Shown here piece after piece: positions 1 to 13,221 of a stretch of DNA of 64,000 nucleotides. The DNA is from Echinometra lucunter (Eukaryota; Echinodermata; Echinoidea; Camarodonta; Echinometridae). Location: the NCBI GenBank assembly GCA_029962745.1, contig JAPZVO010000060.1, forward strand, positions 60,524 through 124,523. The letters run 5' to 3'. The translations under genes were made by a program, and so were the position numbers. The notes beneath the pieces were generated by a model. It saw only the letters and a program-made list of their open reading frames with translations. It searched no databases and had not been told where the DNA came from. The first letter of the stretch is position 1; each line of letters starts with the position of its first letter.

Positions 1-882
1 GATTAGGCCTAGACCGAAGTGTTCTGTCTCTAACAGTCGTCGTTAGCCTCGTATTTTGGTAGGGTCGGCACTCCTCCTTTTTAGAGATAATAGTTGTTTT
101 TTTGTTTTTTGGTTTTTTTTGGGGGGTGGATGGTTATAAGACAGAAAATGTCAATTTTTTGACGGTCTCTTAGCAGGTTGCTACAGTGGGAACGACGATG
201 ATATTTAGTGTTTGGTTATGTCTGGTTATTTTTTTTTTCACTCCTGGTTCTCCTGCCCATTTGTTTTTCACATATATTCTTTGCACCTTTCTTCATCAGT
301 CCAATTCTTACTGCCCCCCCCCCCCTTTCTCCCTCCCTCTCACTCTCCTATCCCTATTCCTTTGCTCTCAGGTTCATTCTCTCTTTTTCCTATCTAAACC
401 TCAACTTTTCTTTTATCTCTCTGCCATCTCCTCCCACTCTCTCTCTCTCTCTATCTCTCTCTCCTCGCTCTTACTCTCCTGTTCTCTCTAATTTCCCTTT
501 TCTCTGCAAACTCATGATACCATGCTTAGGGAGAGCGTCCCCCCCCCCCCAAAAAAAAGTGGCTGCTGAAAACTGGTAAATGGTATACAGGTTTCCACGC
601 TTCATCTCTTCATAGAGTCATAGAGTAATTTATTCGGACTTTGACGTATACACATGTACAAAGAGGTTCAGTTGCCTCTGTGGAACCTTTCCAAAAGTCT
701 TCAAAGAATTCTTATCAACTCAAAATTCGAGCCATTCAGATTTTGTCGGAATTTTTTAGAAACTGTTTTAGCTGTAAATACAACGAGGGGTGCACTATAT
801 ATCTTCGAACGCTGTACAGGTACATGTATGTATATTTTGGAGCAAAGCGCCATGAGCGCCTGAGTTGCTGATTACTACACTA
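1..882. other. Anonymous DNA, CT-rich tract
   Basis: No gene is supported here. Positions about 296-500 are a pyrimidine-rich tract that keeps several frames open by composition alone. A run of 12 C followed by 8 A lies at 539-558; the same C-then-A junction recurs elsewhere in the window. Confidence 0.6.
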
Positions 883-933
883 CTCATCATCATCATCATC
901 ATCATCATCGTCGTCGTCGTAATCATCATCATC
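883..933. repeat. (CAT)n/(CGT)n microsatellite
   Basis: An uninterrupted CAT run passes into four CGT units and back to CAT. It is a simple trinucleotide repeat with no coding frame around it. Confidence 0.9.
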
Positions 934-3904
934 CTTGTAGTAGTACGGGTGGCATAGAGTTACTTAAATGTGATGGGAGAAGATGAATGACTAAAATAAA
1001 GAAGCTCAAAAATAAATGCACAAATCCAACACACCAGCCCAGCCGCCCGCATCATCCGAAAGCCCCAACCAACCATGAACCATGAGTTCAAATAAACAAA
1101 AGAGTACGTGCCGAGACGGAGCTTAAAGTAGGATGAGCCTACACCTCCCAGAACATCTGGGTCACTCCAATCAAAGACCCAGGAGCTCAGGAAGCACCTC
1201 TTTGCAACTAAAATACCCTTAATACTAACACCAGATGTATGATGCCAGCCACCTACAACAACCACCTAACCACCAATGCATAATGACCAAACACCCAGAC
1301 AGACACCCACCTGCCACAATAACAACACCATAGTGCCACATAACAACTTTCCACATATGTCAAGTAGTCCCATCCCTTTTACTACCACGCCCCCCCACCC
1401 CCAACTCAGTGTTAGCCAAAACTTGCGTCCCACTACAATCTCCCCTACTGAAAATGATTAGATTGCCTAAGAGGTAATCATTTAAATAAACAAAAAACAC
1501 TTTTGTTGCTTTAAATCTTATTTTGTTAAAACATCTAACAAAAGAGCATATTTGCATAACATTGACCAATACTATAACCACAAAATGACCCCCTAATTAA
1601 CAATTAATCTATACCCTATAGTTATCTATTATCTACGCTAAACTATCAGACCCAGGCAAAAACACAATTACCAATAACAAAACTTCATGAACAAACAGGG
1701 TCAAACATTCTATTAAAGCAATAATGTATGAACTTCAACTTTCTTCTGTGTTTTGTAATTCTTTTTTTTTTATCAGCCCGATACTATTTACACCCAGAAA
1801 AGGCCATTTTAGAAACAATTTCAGCCATGCAGCAACATAAGATTGTCTGTCAGTGAAGTGAATGGATGACGTCATATTTCTCAGCTGCAGGAGCTGGATA
1901 TCCCGAGACCTCATTTGTGATGATCCGCATGAACGCCCTCCGATAACTTCACATGCTCCCATGCACAGACAATTTCATGGGATTAATCAATGAAAACGAA
2001 ATCCTAAGTCTTAAAAATAAAAAATATTCTTAACTATTCAATCTTTTAGCTTGTATACTCATGAAACCTCTTCACTAACTGTTAAATACACATATTTACA
2101 AGAGAACAACAAATAAGTATCAGTCCCTTTCAAATATACCTCTGTACATGTAACCAGTCTTGCTCTAGTAATCGCAATCAAAACCTTTTCCAGCTACCTT
2201 GCTTTTCAAAACATATTAAAACTTCTAAAGTGGTTTCTTATTACATTATCAAAATCACTCAAAGGAAGGGAGAGTACTTTCAAACACTTTTGGAGAGTGT
2301 CATGCATTACATCATTAGGAGCTGGATGTCCCTAGACTTCCCGTGTGACGCTCAACATGGCACACCCCTTAAACCTTGCCAGAGCCCTCACTAAAAATAC
2401 AAAGATGCAAACTAATAAAAAGAGACCGTATCAAATTCCCAGACGATAATTACTCTCATATCTATGGCATTATGAAGTGATTACTATTCAAATAAACTTT
2501 AATGAGTCTTAAACGGAACCCAACGCCCGTCTCAAACAACCACTTCTGACAAGCAGAACACTAGCTTCCCATGAGATCCAACACTCATCTCACAGACATA
2601 TAAACGCACCCCCCCCCCCGAACTTCAAACCTTCACACGACCATGGATGGCGCCCAGCCTAAAAAGATGGAATATAGAGTAGAAAAAAAAATCATGTGTT
2701 GTCACCAAGAAGATGTAGCCGAACCTACTAGACTTTCCTGCCTTTATACTGCGTTTTGAACAACAAAGGCCCCATATTCACGTTATATCCTATCTCCATG
2801 ATTTGCACTACCAAGTCAGTGTTATTAGCGTTCATCACCAATACAGCAATGAAATACAATTACTGCCTCTACTACACAACAGTCAATTACCACAACTCTT
2901 ATCTAATTAATCCATGCACCAAAGATTAATCATGAAACTTCCCAATGCAATGTGAAATATTTATTCTATCACCTAAAGGCCTTTCAATATTCCCTAAAAA
3001 GAGAAATTTCTTTTGTTTTATTTTGTTTGTTTTATGCTAATAGGCCCTTTTTCCTAATTTAGGGGAATAGTCTAAATAGTCTAGATTGGCTTCATTGTAA
3101 TCAAAAGAGGTATCAAATGTTACCGATGATGTTACATTTTGCTAAAAAAAAAACCAAACAAACAGTATCCCAAATTATTGTTGAATGTAAACTTAAAGTG
3201 AAATTTCGTGGTCCTAGTATGAATTTGTAACTCATGTTTTTTTTCTGAAATAAATGCATATGGAAAGGAGTCCTATTCAAAATGGGGTATACCTAAACAG
3301 TAAGATGATCTGTAAATATTTCATTAATCGTTTTTTGCAAGTGTGATTAAAACTCAGATAACCACAACTTGCACACTTTAGAAAATAAATATTAGGGCAT
3401 TTATTGTGTAAAGTGGTCACCCTGACATTTAGAGCCAAGTTTCTTTTATCTCTTACAGTACCCAGAATTTTCTGACGCATTAATTTACAAGCGTGTCATG
3501 TGCCGATTCTGTTATCTCACTTAAAAAGTAGTGTGTATTCCAGGACTATTTGGAAATGTATCTTTCTTTTATTTTCTTTAAATCTTTCTTTTTATATGGA
3601 TACTGTACTACTCATTTTCATTGACTAAGTGGAATAACTTTTTTCTTAGCAAAATGTAACATGTTTTGTGACACTGGTATGTGATACGTATTATTATGAC
3701 AATGAAACCAATCTAGACTTCTTTAGACTATTTTCCTAAACTACCAAAAATTGGCACATTACAAAAAAAAAAAAAGGAAAAAAAAAACAAAGAAAGGAAA
3801 AGAGAGAGGATGAAATATTCTCTTTCCAATTTACTTTCCAAATTATACATTGATACATAATTTCCTATGATTTTTAGAACGCATATGTATACAAAAAGTA
3901 TTAT
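934..3904. other. Anonymous non-coding DNA
   Basis: Nearly 3 kb without a convincing exon. The only internal structure I see is a short motif, GGAGCTGGAT followed by TCCC, that occurs near 1888 and again near 2319 in similar surroundings. This suggests an old, weakly conserved duplication. Confidence 0.5.
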
Positions 3905-5012
3905 CATGGCGGGCCACCCCTGCCTTAAGGGGCAGAAAATGAAATGTCTCCACATATATATCTTGTGAAATTGTTTTACTTACCTGTGTACAAAATTGTT
4001 GTTTTGTATTGCAAACCACAGGTAAACTGAGTGCTTTTTTGTTATACTTTTGAATAGCCCGAAATGGACAGCAAACATTCGATTCTAAATAAATGGTGGT
4101 AAATTACCTGAATTTCACTTTTCTCATTTGATTTTCCACTGTGCATTATAGAAAATGCCCGTATGTGACAATTTTTTTATTTAAAAATGGCTCCCACGGC
4201 CCTCAAAGGCAGAATCTGAGATGTCTCCACATCTAAATGTTGTGATAGTGTCTTAATGTACCTTCGTGCCAAATTTGATAGTTTTATTCCGAGGCACAAG
4301 TAAATGGGGGCCCTTTTCATTTTTTTTTTGGTCAAATAGCCCCCATTTTTACATATTGAGCCCCTAAATTTGAAATATATTCAGCCCTGAAGCATCGGAA
4401 TATGGATAAATGATTCTACATGTATATTATCTTAACTTCACTTCTCACATTTAATTTGGGCTGTGTTCATAGAAAACAATGCCCCCATTACGTCATATTT
4501 TTTGAATGGCCCCACGGCCCCTAACGGCAGAATCTGAGATGTCTCCACATCTAAATTTTGTTACAACGTATTAATCTACCTGTGTGCCGAATCTGGTGCC
4601 TTTTAGATTTAAACATGGGGTTATTTTCGATGAAAAGAAAATAGCCCGTTTTATCAAATCGAACCCCTAAATTATGTTTTCAGAAATATTTATGTCCTGA
4701 AATATTCGAGTATGGATTACTGATGTCATATTACCTAAAATTAGATTATTACGGTAGAGTTTTTACTGTACATTTTAGATGTAAACTGGGGGTTATTTTC
4801 GATGAAAAGAAAATAGCCCGTTTTATCAAACTGAACCCCTAAATTATGTTTTCAGAAATATTTATGACCTGAAACATTCGAATATGGAATACTGATGTCA
4901 CATTACCTAAAATTGAATTATTACGGTAGAGTTTTTACTGTGCATAAAGAAAAGGTGCCCCTATGTGACCATTTTTGAAGGTGGCCCCCAAGGCCCACAT
5001 GGGCGGTATTTG
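3905..5012. repeat. Diverged tandem repeat
   Basis: The block holds several related units. Markers such as GAGATGTCTCC recur near 3942, 4220, 4535 and 5010. The clearest pair is 4601-4772 and 4773-4944, two direct copies about 172 bp apart that differ at scattered single bases. No coding frame follows the repeat. Confidence 0.75.
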
Positions 5013-5351
5013 AGATGTCCCCTCGTCTGAAATGGTTTATATCACATATATCTACAATTGTTCCAAAATTGGTTCCATTAACCCAAAATGCACAGTTGGT
5101 CGGCTATGCCGCCCCACTAATCTATTTTTTTGAGCCTTGTAAAAACACTTTTTTTTATATATATAAGAGGGCTCTCGTCAGTTATCTTTACAAGGGTGTA
5201 TATTCATAGCATTCAGGTTTGCTAACCTTTTTCATCTGTAGGCATACATGTATGCTTTATGTGTATATATTCGAAATTTGATTGGTAATTTTCATAGCTT
5301 TGCTTTGATTTATCAAACATGTTTCATCTTTACACATACATGCTTCATGAG

Positions 5352-5879
5352 TATACTGGGTATCCAAGAAAAAGCGGAACGGTGGATTTTCAGTACTTTA
5401 CCTCCAGAAGGTACATGATCTTTTTTACTTTAGTAGGTAAATCATCTACTACCAGAGAGAATGATACCAAGATCATTAATTGGTGAAATAATTTTGTTTC
5501 TATCCATGATTTTTTAATATACAGTTATTTTCGATTTCGCATGTTTTTCGCGACAGTTGTAGAATTGTGTCGGTAATGGCCTTTTATATGACATGTGTAT
5601 GGCACATTCTGTTGCCATGGTTGCTGACATGCATCAGTGGACTTCCCTCAAAAACATCGTATTATGAAAGGCCACCCCAATACAAAGCTACTCTCATCAA
5701 ATGATCAAAAAATTGAAAATGACTGTATTTTAAGAAACAGACATGGAATACAAACTACTTCACCAAATTCGATGATCTTGGTATCATTTGCTTTATACCT
5801 ACCGATTTGAAGATATTTAGTTTTTGAAGGTAAAGGACTGAAAAGCCAGTGTTCCGTTTTCTCTGGTACACCCGATATA
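5352..5879. mobile_element. TIR element (MITE), TA ends
   Basis: The first about 190 bp and the last about 190 bp are inverted copies, starting TACTGGGTATCC on the left and GGTACACCCGATA on the right. Both ends abut TA, as expected for Tc1/mariner-type insertion. The body has no transposase frame, so it is a non-autonomous copy. The superfamily is inferred from the TA ends only. Confidence 0.75.
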
Positions 5880-5882
5880 ATT

Positions 5883-6047
5883 CTGGGGACCGTTTCACGA
5901 AATTTGCCAGCTCTGACAAGTTATCAGACTCTAACAATAATTATAGTAACAGTCAATGACCAGTGATTCTCAGCCAATCAAAACGAAGGATTTTATTGAA
6001 CATGTCAGAGTTGACAACTTTCATGAACATGATGAAACGGTCCCCAG
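5883..6047. mobile_element. Short TIR element (GGGGACCGTTTCA family)
   Basis: Terminal inverted repeats begin CTGGGGACCGTTTCA and end TGAAACGGTCCCCAG. The interior is also an imperfect inverted repeat around TCAGAGTTGACAACTTTCATGA. A related copy is nested at about 60915-61091. It has no coding capacity. Confidence 0.75.
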
Positions 6048-6607
6048 GATTCAAGAGTGTTACGGATCGTCATGTACTGCATATAGGATATTGTCTGAAA
6101 TTTAATGAGGCGGTCTTCCAAAGTCTAGTGTAATTCTCACAGCGATTGCTGTCATGCAAGCTTCTGTTTAGCATTTTCAGAACTGAGAAATATATTGCTT
6201 TATACATTGTATCCATGTAAACAATTGTTATGTTGATACTCAAAATCAATTATTTCATATTCATGGTATTGTTTGTTGAGCTAATTTTCACCTGTAGACA
6301 TGAAACTGTGTATGCATGTGGATATGGAGCTGTGGTTTGTATTTATTTCAGATCATAATCATGATACTACATTAGGATTCGTTTTAAAATAGTCATAAAT
6401 ATACTTTACTTGACTTTTTAGCTACTCAGTGTTTCATTTAAACTATTCATATGTATCAAATGTATGCTAACCTGCTTAAAATTGTCTTGTATATTATTAT
6501 GTTCGTTGTATTTTCCTATTTGCCTGATAAATTCAGGAAAAGTAAAGGAAATTCGTAGCAACATTTGTATTTATTTTTTGTTGAATTTACAGTAATTTTG
6601 TCTTAAA
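6048..6607. other. Anonymous AT-rich DNA
   Basis: I see no gene, RNA or clear repeat in this stretch. Confidence 0.5.
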
Positions 6608-7009
6608 CAGTTTTACAGCAAAACCGCTGGCAGGTATAATGCCAACTAAAAACCGTAATTTGGACATATTCACAGTCCTTTTACCGTAATTGAATTTACA
6701 GAAAATACCAGGAAAAATTGTTAAACTTATTTACAACAAACTGTATTTTAATTTACAGGATTCACTCTTTACACAAAATTGTAAATTGAATTTACAAAAC
6801 TCTGTATTTCAATTTACAGGATTCAATCTTTACACAAAATTGTAAATTGTATCTACAAAAAACTGTATTTTAATTTACAGGATTCACACATTACAGGAAA
6901 TTGTAAAATTGTATTACAGTATTTTTCTGTAAATTAAATTACAGATAAAATACGTTATTTTAAGGGCTTTAGTTGGCATTGTAGCTGCCAGCCGTTTCAC
7001 CGTAAAATC

Positions 7010-7048
<39 letters not shown>

Positions 7049-7052
7049 GTGT
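6608..7052. mobile_element. TIR element with internal tandem units
   Basis: Inverted arms at 6627-6651 and 6968-6992 share GCTGGCAG and ATGCCAACTAAA. Between them, 6715-6925 holds about three units of roughly 67 bp built on AATTTACAGGATTCA. A poly-T run (7012-7045) sits inside the right end. It is a probable non-autonomous DNA element; the exact termini are uncertain. Confidence 0.6.
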
Positions 7053-7908
7053 AAAGCCCCAGCGATGCCCCAGCGATGTCCTGTCGATTTTCCGTCGGGA
7101 TCCTGACGATTTAGGTAAAAACTTGGCGAATCGGGGGATTTTCTCTGCGTGGTGTCCGGGCAGTGACCACGATTCGCGCACGATCTCCCACCTACCACCG
7201 GCCGATTTTTAAGAAATCACCAGGCGGCCGGCCTCTACCCTCTACCCCTACGATTTTTCAAGTGATGAAAAAAAAAAACAGAAAAAAAAAGAGGAAAAAA
7301 GAAGGAAAAATTTTGAAGAAGAAAGAAGAGGATGGGAAACATGAGGGAAAGAGAGGCCTGGGGATTGCAAATACATGTATATCATGCTCTTATTTGTTCA
7401 TTTAAAACGTCAATAGATTGTCGTAAAATAACTTTGCGTCATCTTGCCCCTCCTATCAAAATACCCTGGCGCCGCCCCTAGGGCTAATCATTCACTTTAT
7501 AAATCAAACAGTTCTCTGTAACTCCTCAATTAAAATCAAAATCCTCAACCAAATGAAGATATACATTGCTCAAATGGTGTAGGAGATTATACATTAAATC
7601 ACCTAGACATCTGAACCGTATTTACTCTCTGACCTTTTATTAAAAGCTAATGTAAATGCAATATACATGTAATGCTGTTAACGCTATACAGGCAAACCCA
7701 TAATCACAACTAAAAATGGAGATTACACGTAAAACGCTGTGACACTACTTTGTAATTTACACCAGTGACCACTGATAAATGCAGACAGATATTTTATACA
7801 TGTATGTAACAAACACAACAATGACTGAAAAATCAACATCAGCAATCTGGACTTAATCTGTAAACAAATATTAGGCATTCCTCTCATCAAGCTTCGTTAT
7901 TTATTATC
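7053..7908. other. Anonymous DNA with GA-rich patch
   Basis: A purine-rich patch lies at about 7265-7330. Nothing else is recognisable. Confidence 0.5.
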
Positions 7909-7909
7909 A

Positions 7910-7956
<47 letters not shown>
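7909..7956. repeat. (TA)n(GA)n microsatellite
   Basis: TA dinucleotides pass directly into GA dinucleotides. The tract lies 50 bp outside the left edge of the Penelope-like element. Confidence 0.9.
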
Positions 7957-7960
<4 letters not shown>

Positions 7961-8068
7961 TGTCCCCTCGCAAAACGTGTGCAGTGCTTCATTTTAGTAC
8001 ACATTGGAAGAAAATAAATGAAATGAAGCTGACGTAGCTCTCGATCATGTCCTTTTATTATGGCAAGC

Positions 8069-8093
8069 TTTCGGCCAACATGGCCTTCATCAG
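8069..8093 (-). ncRNA. Hammerhead-like core, left arm
   Basis: On the minus strand the order is CTGATGA, a 4-bp GGCC/GGCC stem with a short loop, then GAAA. This is the conserved core order of hammerhead ribozymes, which are known from Penelope-like elements. It is the inverted copy of the motif at 13137. Helix I and the cleavage site were not identified by eye, so activity is not claimed. Confidence 0.45.
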
Positions 8094-9011
8094 GTCTGAA
8101 CAGATAAGAAACGAACAGGCAAAATAATATACACATAGAAGTGATATCAAAATAATGTCGAAATAATACGTAATTGGAATAATGATACATAACTGAACAA
8201 TTAAATATCAAAATAATATACCGAAATGATACGGAAATGATACTTAATCAACTTTAGGAATAATGATACATAACTGAACAATTAATGTCGAAATAACAAA
8301 TAAGTAAAGAAAATATAATGAAATGATAAGGAAATAATATTTGATCAACTTAGGAATATGGTGATTCAGGAATGATACAATGAATATAATTACCTCGGGT
8401 TGAAATTAGACCGAGCTCATCAGATTAGTAGAGGGTGAGGGGTACACTGCGAATAAGATAGTGATAAAGCATTCTGCTTAATTAGGGCTATTTTATATAC
8501 CACCAATTGTTAGCAGAGTATTAAATATAGTAATGCTCGTCAAACCACATTTTAAATCGGTAGTTTAGTAAACCACTTTCTTGTGTCATATGTAGTTTTG
8601 TTAAAAAGTACCTGGTAATCCTCATACAAAATAAGTTGTATAGTGCGTCCCCCCCCCCCCAAAAAAAAAAGACAAGATAAGTGGTACAAAACCATAGGCA
8701 AAATATTTAATGATATTAATAGATAAGTAGTTTACAGGTAACTAATTAAATATGATATGTGCAATAACCTGTTGCTGCTTAAATAGAAAAAGTGAAAAAT
8801 AACTGAAATATTTACCAAAATGCTTGTACGGAGATGTTCAGTATGCTTGCTTGTGTGTGTATATATAATGTGTAATGTGACGTGTGAGGGACAGTGTTAT
8901 AAGTCATTGCACGCTAACTGTCAACATTGATGCCATTGGGTGCAAGAGTATTGAGGGTGCTTATCCAGTAGGATTCTCGGTGGAGGATTATTGAGCGGTA
9001 TTTGTTGTGTA

Positions 9012-9203
9012 CAGTGAAACCTGTATATAAAGACCACTCAAGGGAGACAAGAAGAGTGGTCTTTATAGGCAGGTGGTCTTTATGGACAGGTTTCCTTTAG
9101 TACATGCTTCAATGAGAAACCACATTCAAGGGAAACAGAAAATTATGGCCTTTATAGACAGGTGATTGTTATAGACAGGTGGTCACTAAAGCAGGTTTGA
9201 CTG
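9012..9203. mobile_element. 192-bp TA-flanked MITE
   Basis: The ends are CAGTGAAACCTG and CAGGTTTGACTG, an inverted pair, and the element sits between duplicated TA dinucleotides (9010-9011 and 9204-9205). The right arm of the Penelope-like element retains the uninterrupted site, so the insertion boundaries and the TA duplication are read directly. This is Tc1/mariner-type behaviour. The inside repeats TGGTCTTTATAGACAGG-like phrases and has no coding frame. Confidence 0.9.
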
Positions 9204-9515
9204 TATTTGTTCTATTGCCATTATCTGAACGTCATTAATGGAATGGTTGGGTGAATTGAAATGGATGACATAGGGGATGTTCTTGGTATTGTGATTGGTG
9301 TCAGGTTTGTAGTTTCGGATTTCAGATCTGGTATTACTGAATCGGGTATATAATGTATTTTCAGTTTTTCCTACATATTGTTTTTTACATTTCTTGCACG
9401 TGATGAGGTAAATGACCCATTCCGACTTGCAATTGAGTACGGAGTTGATCGTGTATTTTTTACCTGTCACTGTACTTTTGTAGGTGGAACCTTCTGTTGT
9501 GTGTGCGTGCATCAT
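9186..9515 (-). pseudogene. GIY-YIG C-terminal fragment in left arm
   Basis: This minus-strand frame repeats the last part of the Penelope-like protein (HTTEGSTYKS, then VIYLITCKKCKKQYVGKT). It stops following its parent at the MITE inserted at 9012-9203, and the tail there is MITE-derived. It is a terminal duplicate and not a separate gene. Confidence 0.85.
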
Positions 9516-9520
9516 GCATC

Positions 9521-12317
9521 GTTCCTAAAGGACTCTCTTTAAATAAAAAATGTGCTCTTGGCCCTGACAATGCACATTGGCATAACACCCTGCTAAATGC
9601 ATCTCGCCAACTACGAGATATCGCCATCCAGATCGCCGAACAAAAATTATCTTCACTTGAACCTAACATTGCATCCATAAAAACAGAACTCTGGACACAG
9701 CTAATACCAAATGAATACCACCAAAACATCAAGACAATTCAAGTAGAACTTGACAGACAAATAAGCACACTCAACACAAAGAAAATGAGCAAACTTCGTG
9801 GAGACATAAAAACCCAACAGCAGACACCTAACGTCATCAGCATCACCAACCAACAAAATGGTGAACCAACACACAAGGACCCCCAGCCCACACAAAATAT
9901 ACGTCGTTTCCGCAAAAGACAATACTTAAGAAGACGTAGACGATATCTACGTGAAAACTCACAAAAACCTACTGACATGACTGATACAACCAATTCTCAC
10001 ACCATTCAGCCATCCTCATCAACCATAGTCAACCTTTCTAACTACACTCTTACCCCAGCAGAATCCACACTACTGTCAAAAGGACTCAAATTTTGCCCTG
10101 TCCCTCCCCACACAGATGAACACCAACTCAAAAGAGACATCGATGCATTCAAACGTCGAATGCTCTTGAAAACCCACTTCAGTCAAAAGAACAGCACACA
10201 TAACACTACCGATAGAAACAACAACTCAGCCACACATCACGACAGCCAATCAGATGACGAATCTGAGATAATTCTACCCAAATCCATCCAAAAAAAGAGT
10301 ACATGGACACCGAATGTAAACAACCCCAAACTTCACGAATACCTTACCAATATTGACTCTGAGATACATGAATTAACACACAAATCAAAACAAAGAAAAA
10401 AGAAAGACAACCTCACAAGGGAAGAAAGAAATGACCTACACAGTCTTATGAACAACAACGAAATAGTAATTAAACCGGCAGACAAGGGTTCTAATGTCGT
10501 GATCATGTCCAAAACAGACTACATAGAGGAAGGAAACAGACAGCTATCGGACACAAACACCTACCAAGCCCTAAGCAGCGACCCCACATCAGAACACATA
10601 CAGATAGTGAAAAATGCTATTTCCTCCACTGACATAGAAGACGAGGTGAAAAAACGCCTGGTCCCGAAAGATCCACGCACACCAAACCTATATTTCCTCC
10701 CTAAGTTATATAAACCCAACAATCCTGGACGCCCTATAGTATCGGGCTGCGCCTGCCCCACAGTCGAGATTTCTCGATTCGTTGATGCCCACCTCCGCCC
10801 GCTCGTCCACAAGCTCCCCTCCTACCTACGTGACACCACACACTTCCTACAACATATACACGACATCAACCAAACATCCCTCCCCCCTCGATCCATCCTT
10901 GTGACAGCGGATGTGACATCGTTATACACAAATATTCCACACAAAGAGGGTATCAAAGCATGCAAAATAGCACTGGACTCACGAAAAAACAGATCTCCCC
11001 CTACGGACCACCTCATCCGCCTTCTACACCTCATCCTCACACTCAACAACTTCAAATTCAACGGTTCAAACTACTTGCAAATTCAGGGTACCCGCCATGG
11101 GAACCCCGGTTGCCCCCTCATATGCGAATATCTTTATGGGAACCATCGAAAAGAAATTACTGCAAGGACAAAACTCCATCTTAAATGGGTCATGGAAAAG
11201 ATACATCGACGACATATTTTTTATCTGGACTACATCTCCCCGACTCCTGACCAAATTCCAAAGTGAAACCAATTCCTCCCACCCCACCATAAAATTCACC
11301 TTCAACACATCCAGATCAGAAGTTAACTTTCTTGACACTACCGTCCGAATCGAAAACAACAATATCGAAACAGATATGTACACCAAACCAACGGACTCAC
11401 ACGCCTACCTCCTCCCATCATCCTGCCACCCCCCTCACATTTTCAAAAGCATCCCGTACAGCCAGGCCCTACGCGTCACTCGCAACTGCTCACAACCCAA
11501 CCGCCGTGATTTGCACCTAGCTGACCTACAGCAACACTTCTCTAACCGCGACTACAACCCCCAAATCACCAAAGAACAAATTGAAAGAGCCCGTCAAATC
11601 CCACGCGAAAGTCTGCTTGAAAATGCTAAACGCCCCCCTTCCACCCGAACCCCCCTAGTTGTAACCTACGACCCCACAACAGCAAAAATTCCACAAATCA
11701 TCAAAAAACACAACCACATAATATCCAACTCCCAACAACTCAGTACCACTTTCCAAGACTCCCCCATGGTTGCCTTCAGAAGAACGCGAACACTCCGCGA
11801 TCTCCTGACGAGAGCGGCCGACCCCACCCCCAGACACCACGGACACAACAATAACAACGACGACAACAGCAACAACACCGGTTTCCAAAACTGTAAATCC
11901 AAACGGTGCATGATGCACGCACACACAACAGAAGGTTCCACCTACAAAAGTACAGTGACAGGTAAAAAATACACGATCAACTCCGTACTCAATTGCAAGT
12001 CGGAATGGGTCATTTACCTCATCACGTGCAAGAAATGTAAAAAACAATATGTAGGAAAAACCGAAAATACATTATATACCCGATTCAGTAATACCAGATC
12101 TGAAATCCGAAACTACAAACCTGACACCAATCACAATACCAAGAACATCCCCTATGTCATCCATTTCAATTCACCCAACCATTCCATTAATGACGTTCAG
12201 ATAATGGCAATAGAACAAATACACAACAAATACCGCTCAATAATCCTCCACCGAGAATCCTACTGGATAAGCACCCTCAATACTCTTGCACCCAATGGCA
12301 TCAATGTTGACAGTTAG
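9521..12317 (+). pseudogene. Penelope-like RT/GIY-YIG polyprotein, frameshifted
   Basis: One reading frame of about 930 codons is split near 11090-11096 by a single-base gain just before the conserved MGTPVAPSYAN block. Upstream are KPADKGSN (about 10477), YFLPKLY (about 10690) and the first catalytic aspartate in ADVTSLYTNIP (about 10905). Downstream are YIDD (11202-11213), a Cys/His cluster (CKSKRCMMHAH, near 11895-11925) and the GIY-YIG nuclease VIYLITCKKCKKQYVGKT (12009-12065), ending NVDS at the stop. The family copies RNA into DNA at an endonuclease nick. The true start is unclear because the frame runs straight out of the inverted arm; the first Met inside the body is MSKLRGD near 9785. 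The break makes the copy non-functional as it stands. Confidence 0.9.
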
Positions 12318-13221
12318 CGTGCAATGACCCATAACACTGTCCCTCACACGTCACATTACACATTATATATACACACACAAGCAAGCATACTGAACATCTC
12401 CGTACAAGCATTTTGGTAAATATTTCAGTTATTTTTCACTTTTTCTATTTAAGCAGCAACAGGTTATTGCACATATCATATTTAATTAGTTACCTGTAAA
12501 CTACTTATCTATTAATATCATTGAAGATTTTGCCTACGGTTTTGTACCACTTATCTTGTCTTTTTTTTTTTTGGGGGGGGGACGCACTATACAACTTATT
12601 TTGTATGAGGATTACCAGGTACTTTTTAACAAAACTACATATGACACAAAAAAGTGGTTTACTAAACTACCGATTTAAAATGTGGTTTGACGAGCATTAC
12701 TATATTTAATACTCTGCTAACAATTGGTGGTATATAAAATAGCCCTAATTAAGCAGAATGCTTTATCACTATCTTATTCGCAGTGTACCCCTCACCCTCT
12801 ACTAATCTGATGAGCTCGGTCTAATTTCAACCCGAGGTAATTATATTCATTGTATCATTCCTGAATCACCATATTCCTAAGTTGATCAAATATTATTTCC
12901 TTATCATGTCATTATATTTTCTTTACTTATTTGTTATTTCGACATTAATTGTTCAGTTATGTATCATTATTCCTAAAGTTGATTAAGTATCATTTCCGTA
13001 TCATTTCGGTATATTATTTTGATATTTAATTGTTCAGTTATGTATCATTATTCCAATTACGTATTATTTCGACATTATTTTGATATCACTTCTATGTGTA
13101 TATTATTTTGCCTGTTCGTTTCTTATCTGTTCAGACCTGATGAAGGCCATGTTGGCCGAAAGCTTGCCATAATAAAAGGACATGATCGAGAGCTACGTCA
13201 GCTTCTTTTCATTTATTTTCT

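Larger units (their letters stand above)
8006..9518 (-). repeat. Left inverted arm of Penelope-like element
   Basis: Reverse complement of 11907-13224. Without the 194 bp added by the MITE and its duplicated TA, the arm is 1319 bp against 1318 bp on the right. It carries the C-terminal GIY-YIG coding end, the 3' untranslated region and a hammerhead-like motif. Confidence 0.9.

Noticed and set aside
11655..12047. Minus-strand frame of 130 codons
   Set aside because: Shadow of the Penelope-like coding strand, with Val/Cys/Gly bias and no domain.
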